A stretch of 5,158 nt of DNA from Deltaproteobacteria bacterium RBG_13_61_14 (GTDB lineage Bacteria; RBG-13-61-14): contig MGQK01000065.1 of the NCBI GenBank assembly GCA_001797815.1, positions 47,103-52,260 of the forward strand, in the 5' to 3' direction. The position numbers and the translations under genes were made by a program. This document shows, one piece after another, positions 1-4,997 of the stretch. The number at the start of each line of letters is the position of its first letter. The stretch's first letter is position 1. Below the pieces are notes generated by a model, which saw only the letters and a program-made list of their open reading frames with translations, had not been told where the DNA came from and made no database searches.

Positions 1-696
1 CGAGATGACCAGGCCGGCGAGCGGGCCCAGGAGGACTTTGGTCTGCTTCTCCTGCTCCTGGATCAGGGTGAAGAGCCGGGCGGCCACCTCCGGGCTCGGG
101 CAGCGCGCCGCCAAAATCTTCTCGGTGCCGATCATCTCCGTGGTCTCGGACAGGATCACGGTCGCGCCCTGGGCCACCAGCCAGTCCGCGGCTTTGCCCA
201 CCATGGGGTTGGCGCTCACCCCGCTCATCGCGTCCGAGCCGCCGCACTCGAGGCCCACGCAGAGCTTGTCCCAGCCGAACTCCTGGCGCTTGAGCTTGTT
301 GGCCTGGGCCAGCATCTTCCCGGCGATCTCGATCCCCAGCCGCGCGGTCTTCTTCGAGCCGCCCTGCTCCTGGATCACCAGGAACTCGACCGGCTTGCCC
401 GTGGCCTTGATCTGGTCGGCCAGGCCGGCCGCCTTGATGAACTCGCAGCCCAGGCCCACCACCAGGATCGCGGCCACGTTCGGGTTCTTGCCCAGGCCGG
501 CGAGCGCGCGGGTGGAAATGGCGATGTCCTTCAAGCCCCGGCCGCAGCCCTCGGTGTGGATGATCGGCTTCACCTCCGGCAACTCCCGGCCGATCGCCTG
601 CACCACCCCGTTGGCGCAAGCCACCGAACTCATCACCACCACGTAGTTGCGCACGCCCGCGCTCCCGTCCGGACGGCGGTATCCCTGGAAACCCAT
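1..696 (-). CDS. UxaA-family dehydratase/lyase large subunit (C-terminal catalytic domain), partial
   Basis: This is the large subunit of a two-gene UxaA-type lyase. The family removes water from sugar acids (altronate, galactarate) or sulfite from sulfolactate (SuyB), and its characterised members are metal dependent and cytoplasmic. The visible 232 residues start MGFQGYRRPDGSAGVRNYVV. They carry the family signatures HTEGCG (47-52), VVGLGCE (79-85) and ECGGSDAMSGVSANPMVG (150-167). Cys51, Cys84 and Cys151 are candidate metal ligands. The reading frame is open to the left edge. Family members of this split type are usually about 380-390 residues, so roughly 150 C-terminal residues lie outside the window. 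The ATG at 696 is preferred because GAGGA (705-709) lies 8 nt upstream and the start is 1 nt after the stop of the small-subunit gene, which suggests translational coupling. The family call is secure. The substrate (altronate, galactarate, sulfolactate or another) cannot be read from the sequence. Confidence 0.9.
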   Translation of the reverse strand, partial: MGFQGYRRPDGSAGVRNYVVVMSSVACANGVVQAIGRELPEVKPIIHTEGCGRGLKDIAISTRALAGLGKNPNVAAILVVGLGCEFIKAAGLADQIKATGKPVEFLVIQEQGGSKKTARLGIEIAGKMLAQANKLKRQEFGWDKLCVGLECGGSDAMSGVSANPMVGKAADWLVAQGATVILSETTEMIGTEKILAARCPSPEVAARLFTLIQEQEKQTKVLLGPLAGLVIS

Positions 697-697
697 C

Positions 698-970
698 TTA
701 GCGGTCCTCGCTCTTCAGGTTATGGGTGTGCACCCACCGGCCCGGCTCGATGGCCCGGCTCGCCGCCCCGATGCTCTCGCCGTATTTAATGATCCGTCCG
801 CCCGCCGGGATCTCCGCCAAAGCCACCTTGTGGTTCTGGCGGATGTCCTCCTTCGCCGTCAGCTCCTTGCCTTCCACCCCCACCAGCGGCTCGCCCGCCT
901 TGATCTCTCGCAGCGCCACCCCCACGTTGTCCTTGGGGTTGATCACCACCACATTGATTTTATTCTCCAT
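698..970 (-). CDS. UxaA-family small subunit, SAF domain
   Basis: This 90-residue protein is a stand-alone version of the N-terminal SAF domain of altronate/galactarate dehydratases, as in SuyA of the sulfolactate sulfo-lyase SuyAB. It should pair with the large subunit encoded immediately downstream. Visible motifs are DNVGVALREIKAGE (14-27), NHKVAL (46-51), IIKYGESIG (60-68) and the terminal HTHN (81-84), which is typical of the family. Its length matches small subunits of split enzymes. The ATG at 970 has GGAGG (980-984) 9 nt upstream. The stop TAA ends at 698, and the next gene begins at 696. A REP-like palindrome lies just upstream, between this gene and the hydrolase-like gene. The domain is clear. 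Which acid it helps bind is not. Confidence 0.88.
   Translation of the reverse strand: MENKINVVVINPKDNVGVALREIKAGEPLVGVEGKELTAKEDIRQNHKVALAEIPAGGRIIKYGESIGAASRAIEPGRWVHTHNLKSEDR
705..709 (-). promoter_or_regulatory. Ribosome binding site inside the SAF gene
   Basis: GAGGA on the minus strand lies within the last codons of the small-subunit gene, 8 nt before the ATG at 696. It fixes the start of the large subunit and implies coupled translation of the two subunits. Confidence 0.7.
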
Positions 971-989
971 TGGATACAGCCTCCGCCAA

Positions 990-1017
990 GGAGTGGCGCG
1001 GGTTTTCCAACCCGCGC
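990..1017 (+). repeat. REP-like palindrome with GGAG head
   Basis: GGAG (990-993) and a T are followed by a perfect 9-bp stem, GCGCGGGTT (996-1004) and AACCCGCGC (1009-1017), around the loop TTCC. It fills most of the 50-bp gap between the hydrolase-like gene and the SAF gene. The head and left arm (GGAGTGGCGCG) match the left half of the element at 1681-1737 (GTAGTGGCGCG) at 10 of 11 positions. REP elements typically have GTAG or GGAG at the foot of a hairpin. In the minus-strand transcript it would form a stable hairpin upstream of the SAF ribosome binding site. It lacks a T-run and so is not a standard terminator. Confidence 0.7.
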
Positions 1018-1020
1018 ACC

Positions 1021-1659
1021 TTACTTCTTGGTGCCCTGCGCCCGCTCCAGCGCCTTTTTGGCCAGCACATCCGAATACAACTCCCAGTCGTCCGCCTCTC
1101 CCGGCCGCTTGCGAAAGATCTGGAAGGTGCAGACCTTGGATCCCGCCGGGATGGTCGCTTTCACCTTGATGTTAAAATCCATGCCCGGGAAATTCTCCCG
1201 CGCCGCCTCGACCATGCCCTGGACCAGGTAGCGCTGCACCCGGCAGTCAAAGGCCCGGTAGCTGTCCTGGTGCGGGCACCAGAGGATATCGAAGGAGCAA
1301 TGGTCCGCGTCCTCGATCCGCGGCGCCTCCGGCGAGGCATACACCTCCCGGTTAATCATGCTGGCATAGGCGGAGATGAACTCGATCGGCTCCATGTCCG
1401 CCGGCAGCGTAAGCCCGGCGAGCATCTGCCGGCCCACCTCCCGGCCCACCTCGACCAGCGCCTCGATCATCGCTTTCTGCCCGGCCTCGCCCAGCTCCCG
1501 CTCGGCCGCCTCCAGCATCTTGAGCACCGCCATCCCCAGCATGTTGCCCCAGCGGAAGAGCGAGACCGGGTCATAGTCCGGCCGGTTGAGCGCCTCCCGC
1601 TTCAGCCGCGCGCCCGCTTCCGCGAACGGGTATTTGAATTTCATTTTCAAAGTTTTCAT
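1021..1659 (-). CDS. L-2-amino-thiazoline-4-carboxylic acid hydrolase-like protein
   Basis: This 212-residue cytoplasmic protein has no signal peptide. The N-terminal half (30-105) is predicted helical. The C-terminal half has conserved-looking polar and Cys/His residues: DHCSFDILWCPH (119-130), FDC (137-139), then a segment ending ATIPAGSKVCTFQIFRK (168-184). A late 'G-x-x-x-C-x-F' after a helical Cys-containing stretch resembles the L-2-amino-thiazoline-4-carboxylate hydrolase family (ATC_hydrolase). The founding members open a thiazoline ring on the way to L-cysteine, and most relatives are uncharacterised. The ATG at 1659 follows GGAGAG (1668-1673) by 8 nt, so the start is well supported. 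An in-frame ATG five codons later is less likely. REP-like repeats flank the gene on both sides. The position next to a UxaA lyase suggests a role in the same catabolic step or in its regulation. The family assignment is moderate and rests on pattern memory only. It may be a non-enzymatic relative. Confidence 0.55.
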   Translation of the reverse strand: MKTLKMKFKYPFAEAGARLKREALNRPDYDPVSLFRWGNMLGMAVLKMLEAAERELGEAGQKAMIEALVEVGREVGRQMLAGLTLPADMEPIEFISAYASMINREVYASPEAPRIEDADHCSFDILWCPHQDSYRAFDCRVQRYLVQGMVEAARENFPGMDFNIKVKATIPAGSKVCTFQIFRKRPGEADDWELYSDVLAKKALERAQGTKK

Positions 1660-1680
1660 TATGTATGCTCTCCAACAAAT

Positions 1681-1737
1681 GTAGTGGCGCGATTTATCGC
1701 GCCCGAAGTTGATGGGCGCAATAAATTGCGCCCCTAC
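1681..1737. repeat. Paired inverted REP-like hairpins (BIME-like element)
   Basis: Two hairpins face each other around a 9-bp spacer (1705-1713). The left half (1681-1704) starts with GTAG and contains GGCGCGA/TCGCGCC. The right half, read on the minus strand from 1737 to 1714, also starts with GTAG and contains GGGCGCAAT/ATTGCGCCC. The two 24-base halves agree at 21 positions. Two of the three differences are paired (G-C in one hairpin, A-T in the other), so both stems stay intact. An outer GTAG followed by an imperfect palindrome is the pattern of REP elements recognised by RAYT transposases. The element fills most of the gap between the zinc-ribbon and hydrolase-like genes and overlaps the zinc-ribbon stop codon (1734-1736). 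It could also affect mRNA stability or read-through. Confidence 0.8.
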
Positions 1738-2402
1738 TCGTCTTCTTCAAATTCGGCCCCGCACCGGGGGCAGGCGGCCGCGGTCGGCCCCACCTCCGCC
1801 CCGCACACTTCGCAGGTCCACTGATCGCCTTCCTCCGAGCATTCGTGGGAAACATTGGCCTCCGCCTCCACCGAGGCCAGCACCTCTTTCGCCCGGGCCA
1901 GGTCCATCTCGCCCACTATGATCTGGCCCGCGCCTACCGTCACCAAAGGCGCGTGCAGATAGTCAACCGGCGTCCGCTCGTCCTCCATCAACACCGCCCG
2001 GACGTCTTGCTCAGCCAGGACCGAGATCAAAAAGTCCGCCTCCTCCGGGGTAGAGGCCGAGCAGAGCATCTTCAGCGGGCCGCGATAACCAGGCTGGTCC
2101 TCCGCCGGCTCCTGGGCGAGCAAATGGTCCTGCAAGACCACCGAGCAGTCCGGGCAGACGACCACGTCGGAGCGGAACTCGCCCTTGCACTCCGGGCAAT
2201 AGCGGGGCGGGCCTTGGGCTTGGCGCGCTTCGAGGGGGGACTGGACCAGTCCCAGAACCTGGCCGCAGTGCGGGCATTGCCGGGCCGAACGGGATAGGGA
2301 GGCGTCGCAGCGGGGGCAGCGCTGGCGGCCGGCCACGAGCAGGATCACGACCACGACGACCAGGGCCAGCGCCAGGATCAGGACCAGGTGGAGGGGCGAC
2401 AT
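1734..2402 (-). CDS. Membrane-anchored protein with three zinc ribbons and a DUF2007-like domain
   Basis: This is a 222-residue protein of unknown role. An N-terminal transmembrane helix (about 4-24, very rich in Leu, Val and Ala) is followed by basic residues GRQR, suggesting an N-out single-pass anchor with a cytoplasmic body. Three CxxC/CxxC zinc ribbons are visible: Cys29/32/43/46, Cys69/72/83/86 and Cys197/200/211/214. Between the second and third lies a domain (about 108-180) with PEEADFLISVLAEQDVRAVL and a closing DLARAKEVL, like DUF2007, a small putative signal-transducing domain. The acidic tail EFEEDE ends at a TAG that belongs to the flanking REP-like element. I chose the ATG at 2402 because it puts the hydrophobic helix right at the N-terminus. 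An in-frame TTG at 2441 would add 13 residues without helping. No Shine-Dalgarno sequence precedes 2402, and a TATAAT lies only 9 bp upstream, so the message may be nearly leaderless. Domain architecture is solid. Function is unknown. Confidence 0.82.
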   Translation of the reverse strand: MSPLHLVLILALALVVVVVILLVAGRQRCPRCDASLSRSARQCPHCGQVLGLVQSPLEARQAQGPPRYCPECKGEFRSDVVVCPDCSVVLQDHLLAQEPAEDQPGYRGPLKMLCSASTPEEADFLISVLAEQDVRAVLMEDERTPVDYLHAPLVTVGAGQIIVGEMDLARAKEVLASVEAEANVSHECSEEGDQWTCEVCGAEVGPTAAACPRCGAEFEEDE

Positions 2403-2411
2403 GACCAAGCC

Positions 2412-2441
2412 ATTATAGTCTCTGCCCCCGGCTTCCCGCAA
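2412..2441 (-). promoter_or_regulatory. Candidate sigma-70-type promoter for the zinc-ribbon gene
   Basis: A perfect TATAAT (2412-2417) has TTGCGG (2436-2441) 18 bp upstream, a half-match to TTGACA, with an AT-richer stretch further upstream (2442-2480). The predicted start of transcription would be within about 5 nt of the ATG at 2402. The sequence around the -10 (TATAATGGCTTG) closely matches that at the DUF362 promoter (TATAATGGCCTTG), which raises confidence in it. Confidence 0.5.
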
Positions 2442-2457
2442 GCCATTAGATCAAGAG

Positions 2458-2493
2458 AAAAGGGCGGCAAAAATATATTCCCGCGATTGCCCC
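2458..2493 (-). terminator. Weak terminator-like hairpin after DUF2804
   Basis: On the minus strand, GGGGCAA (2487-2493) can pair with TTGCC-G-CCC (2462-2470), with one bulged base and a loop of about 16 nt, followed by TTTTC. The stem is imperfect, the loop is long and the T-run is short, so termination would be weak. Its placement 56 bp after the DUF2804 stop and just before a candidate promoter makes sense as a boundary between transcription units. Confidence 0.3.
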
Positions 2494-2522
2494 GGAGACT
2501 TCAAAGCGGCTGGAAGCGCTGG

Positions 2523-2536
2523 GCGATTTGAATCGC
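2523..2536. other. Short hairpin downstream of DUF2804
   Basis: GCGATT and AATCGC form a 6-bp inverted repeat around 2 bases (realistically 5 bp with a 4-base loop), 12 bp past the DUF2804 stop. No T-run follows on the minus strand. It may protect the 3' end of the transcript or may be chance. Confidence 0.3.
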
Positions 2537-2548
2537 TGAGCCGGGCCT

Positions 2549-3703
2549 TTACCAGCGGTGGGCGAACTCTTCGGCCCAGCCGATCAGGTTTTTCACTTCG
2601 ATTTCCCGGCCGTCGAAGCGGATCACTCCGCTCCAGTGTCCGAAGGCGCAGGTGCCGCCGGTGGAAAGGAAGCCGAGGCTGATCCGGGTGGTGCTGGGGT
2701 AGATGGGATTGAGGGTCAGGTCCATCATGTCGGAGTAGCCGGTGCGGACCCGCCAGGGTTTCATCCAGTCGCCCGGATCGTATTCCCAGATCAGGTCTTC
2801 CATGATCTTGTAAAGCCGGCCGTTGCAGCAGATGCCGTTCTCGTTGGAGCCGGTGCCGGTGGTCCACTTGCTTCCGAAATTCACGCCGATCCGGTCGTCC
2901 CCCTGCCGGCCGGTGGCCACGCCCCAGTTCCAATAGGACCGATACGGCCACATGCCCCGGCCGAAGTCCTGGACCCCGTGGCACTCCTCCGGCCTCATCT
3001 CGTAACGCCTCTCGCCCACGCGCACGTAACCCTCCACCGGCAGGGTGTTGTGCTTGGAGTTCATCTGGAAGCGCTCGCTACTCCACGGCACCACGATATT
3101 CAAGGTCTGGTGCCCCGGCGGCTTCTGGATGATAAACTCCGCCTTCACCTCCTGGCCCTTCAGATCCGGGGCATCAAAGGAAACCTGGATGTCTCCGCCC
3201 TCGTTGATCTGGGCGTAGCGCATCTGCTTGCTCTCAAATCGGACGCTGCGCTCGACCTCCTCGGGCATGGGGAAACTGCCCGAGCGCTTCATCGCCATCC
3301 CGCCCAGGTTCCGCCGGGTCTCAAAATCAATGAAGGAGACCGCGCAGAACTGGGCGAAGTCAATGTCGGCCAGGGTGACCGAAAAGACAAAGCCGGGGCT
3401 GATCCAGTTCCAGAAATTCCATTTCTTCTTGCGCGGCCAGTGGCCCGAGAGGTTGGCGCGCACCAGCGGAACCCGCGACCAGCCGACCGCCTGAGGGTTG
3501 AGCCGGCCCTGCTCGTCGCAGAGCAGCACGGGTTCCGTAAGCTCGCGCTCGAAGTAGTGCGGGACATAATCGCCCCGCGCCATCTTTTCGTCCAGGATGG
3601 GCAGGAATTCGGGCACGGTCTTGGCGCGGGCGAGCACGTTTTCTCCCGGAGAAAAAGCGGCCAGGGTCGCGGCAGCGCCTCTCAGGAAATCCCGCCGGTG
3701 CAT
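2549..3703 (-). CDS. DUF2804 family protein with Tat signal peptide
   Basis: This 384-residue protein is of unknown function. The N-terminus MHRRDFLRGAAATLAAF is a twin-arginine signal with a short hydrophobic core. Cleavage after LARA (24-27) is plausible, giving a periplasmic or exterior protein. The mature part carries DUF2804 hallmarks: LSGHWPRKKKWNFWNW (85-100), SVTLADIDFAQF (108-119), the acidic-aromatic IDFETR (125-130), DFGRGMWPYRSYWNWG (246-261), GSNENG (285-290) and GHWSG (355-359). The many Trp/Tyr and alternating beta-like stretches suggest a beta-rich fold that may bind a hydrophobic ligand; this is inference. The ATG at 3703 sits 26 bp after the DUF362 stop, preceded by GAGG at a rather long distance, so translation may depend partly on the upstream gene. 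Most DUF2804 proteins I know of are about 330 residues without a Tat signal, so export is the odd feature. The family call is strong. Confidence 0.85.
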   Translation of the reverse strand: MHRRDFLRGAAATLAAFSPGENVLARAKTVPEFLPILDEKMARGDYVPHYFERELTEPVLLCDEQGRLNPQAVGWSRVPLVRANLSGHWPRKKKWNFWNWISPGFVFSVTLADIDFAQFCAVSFIDFETRRNLGGMAMKRSGSFPMPEEVERSVRFESKQMRYAQINEGGDIQVSFDAPDLKGQEVKAEFIIQKPPGHQTLNIVVPWSSERFQMNSKHNTLPVEGYVRVGERRYEMRPEECHGVQDFGRGMWPYRSYWNWGVATGRQGDDRIGVNFGSKWTTGTGSNENGICCNGRLYKIMEDLIWEYDPGDWMKPWRVRTGYSDMMDLTLNPIYPSTTRISLGFLSTGGTCAFGHWSGVIRFDGREIEVKNLIGWAEEFAHRW

Positions 3704-3729
3704 GGCCGTCTCTTACCTCGTCGGTTCGG

Positions 3730-4821
3730 TTACGCCCAAAGGGCCTTGATCTCGTCGAAATGGGAAGCCTGAAGGTCTTCGATTTTGATCCGGCCGGGAT
3801 CGGCCTGGCCCAGGCCCAACTCGGCCGAGTAGTAGATCTGCACCTGGTCCCAGACGCTCTTGGTTACGTAAGGCAGGTCCACCTGGGCCTCGGCGCCGTA
3901 GCGCTTGAGCACCGCCACGGCCACGCTGTCGCAGGCCACCCGGTCTTTGCTGGCCAAAATCAGGTTGGGCTTGGCCCACAGCTTCTCTTTCTTCAGCCCG
4001 TCCGGCCCGCCGGCCACCATGATCTCAATGGCGTCCACGATGTTGATGGTGGGCTTGGCGCTGAGGTTGAGCTCCGCGATTTTTTCGCTGATGTTCTGCA
4101 GGTGGAGGTTGTCCGCGCCGGCCTGGTGCCGGTCCGGGGGATAGCAGACGCCGACAAAGGACTTGAGGCAGCAGGTGAACTCCGCGCCCTTGACCCCGTG
4201 GTTCTTGAGCAGGGGCACGTTGATGAAGTGGTCCGCGGCGAGCAACTCCTTGGGCACGCGGAAGCCCTGGCTCCAGTGCCGCTTTTCGGGCTTGAACCAT
4301 ATATACTCGGCGCGGGTCCAGGGAAAGACGGTCGCGCCTTCTTCCCGGCAGACCTTCTCGATTCCCGAATACATGAAGGCGGTCTCGGTCAGGAACATGG
4401 CCCGGTCGCCCACGATGGGAAAGGCGCCGCGCTCCTGGACCAGCCGGATCACCGCGCGCACCACTTCCGGGTTGGTGGTGATGCGGCCGGGATACTTGGC
4501 CCGGATCGCCGGCCCGCACACGTTGGGCTTGATCATCACCCGCTGGCCCTTCTCGATTTCCTCCAGCCCGCCCGCGGCCGCGACCGCCTCCCGCACCGCG
4601 GCCGCGATCGAGGCGGTCACCCCGACCGCGCTGACCACGGCCGGCGGCATGGCCGGATAGACCCGGGTCGGCGGCAGCGGGTCGGCGGAAATCACTTGCT
4701 CCGCGGCCAGGGTGTTCTTCATAAAACAACCCGGCAGGATCGAAGCCACTCCCGCGGAAACGAACGCGGTCTCAAGAAAACGGCGGCGGTCCCAGGTTTT
4801 CCCCTGGCGATGATCAAACAT
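3730..4821 (-). CDS. DUF362 domain protein with Tat signal peptide
   Basis: This is a 363-residue member of the DUF362 family, whose biochemical role is not well established. The N-terminus has a twin-arginine motif DRRRFLET (11-18) and a hydrophobic stretch ending ILPGC (28-32). Cys32 could be a lipidation site, though Pro at the -2 position is unusual. The DUF362 core shows VMIKPNVCG (95-103), TNPEVVRAVIRL (116-127), FINVPLLKNHGVKGAEF (199-215), LKSFVGVCYPPDRH (219-232), INIVDAIEIMVAGGP (259-273) and LASKDRVACDSVAVAVL (289-305). No ferredoxin-like CxxCxxC clusters are fused to it, unlike some DUF362 proteins. The ATG at 4821 is supported by AAGGA 6 nt upstream and by a strong promoter. It is the first gene of the DUF362-DUF2804 pair, and both products are Tat substrates. 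The family call is strong and the function unknown. Confidence 0.9.
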   Translation of the reverse strand: MFDHRQGKTWDRRRFLETAFVSAGVASILPGCFMKNTLAAEQVISADPLPPTRVYPAMPPAVVSAVGVTASIAAAVREAVAAAGGLEEIEKGQRVMIKPNVCGPAIRAKYPGRITTNPEVVRAVIRLVQERGAFPIVGDRAMFLTETAFMYSGIEKVCREEGATVFPWTRAEYIWFKPEKRHWSQGFRVPKELLAADHFINVPLLKNHGVKGAEFTCCLKSFVGVCYPPDRHQAGADNLHLQNISEKIAELNLSAKPTINIVDAIEIMVAGGPDGLKKEKLWAKPNLILASKDRVACDSVAVAVLKRYGAEAQVDLPYVTKSVWDQVQIYYSAELGLGQADPGRIKIEDLQASHFDEIKALWA

Positions 4822-4865
4822 CGTTTGTCCTTCTTTAGATGCGGATGGACTCGCGGGTCAAGGCC

Positions 4866-4895
4866 ATTATACCTGATTCCGCCGGCGCCTGGCAA
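4866..4895 (-). promoter_or_regulatory. Strong sigma-70-type promoter for DUF362-DUF2804
   Basis: TTGCCA (4890-4895; 5 of 6 to TTGACA) and a perfect TATAAT (4866-4871) are separated by 18 bp on the minus strand. The expected start near 4859 gives a leader of about 38 nt containing AAGGA before the ATG at 4821. The spacer holds the palindrome GGCGCC (4883-4888). The promoter lies in the 176-bp divergent gap shared with the plus-strand gene. Confidence 0.75.
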
Positions 4896-4984
4896 AAACC
4901 TTTCGCGCCCCGGAGATTTAGGAATCCTTGCCTCTCTTTTCAACCCGGGTTCAGATGTGCTAGGTTATGGGCGCCGATAACGTC

Positions 4985-4993
4985 GGAGGAGGG
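4985..4993 (+). promoter_or_regulatory. Shine-Dalgarno site of the plus-strand gene
   Basis: GGAGGAGGG ends 4 nt before the ATG at 4998, and its core GGAGG is 8 nt away. It decides the start of the plus-strand gene and argues against the overlapping minus-strand reading frame. Confidence 0.65.
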
Positions 4994-4997
4994 AATC

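Noticed and set aside
5-646. 213-codon plus-strand open frame at the left end
   Set aside because: The opposite strand encodes unmistakable UxaA signatures across the whole stretch.
1681-1737. CRISPR repeat or intrinsic terminator
   Set aside because: There are only two inverted half-sites with a 9-bp spacer, so it is not an array of direct repeats. No T-run follows either hairpin.
2558-3772. 404-codon plus-strand open frame opposite the DUF2804 gene
   Set aside because: It lies antisense to a well-recognised family, its translation is low-complexity with many Gly, Ala, His and Val, and it matches no known protein. It is a shadow of GC-rich codon use.
4942-4951. 10-bp perfect palindrome AACCCGGGTT as an operator in the divergent gap
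   Set aside because: Short palindromes of this kind are expected by chance in GC-rich DNA. There is no second copy nearby to support it.
4928-4966. Plus-strand promoter: TTGCCT (4928-4933) with TAGGTT (4961-4966)
   Set aside because: The 27-bp spacing is far too long, and TAGGTT matches TATAAT at only 3 positions.
3760-4980. 406-codon plus-strand open frame opposite the DUF362 gene
   Set aside because: It mirrors the DUF362 gene in another frame, has biased composition without domain motifs, and would run across the DUF362 promoter.
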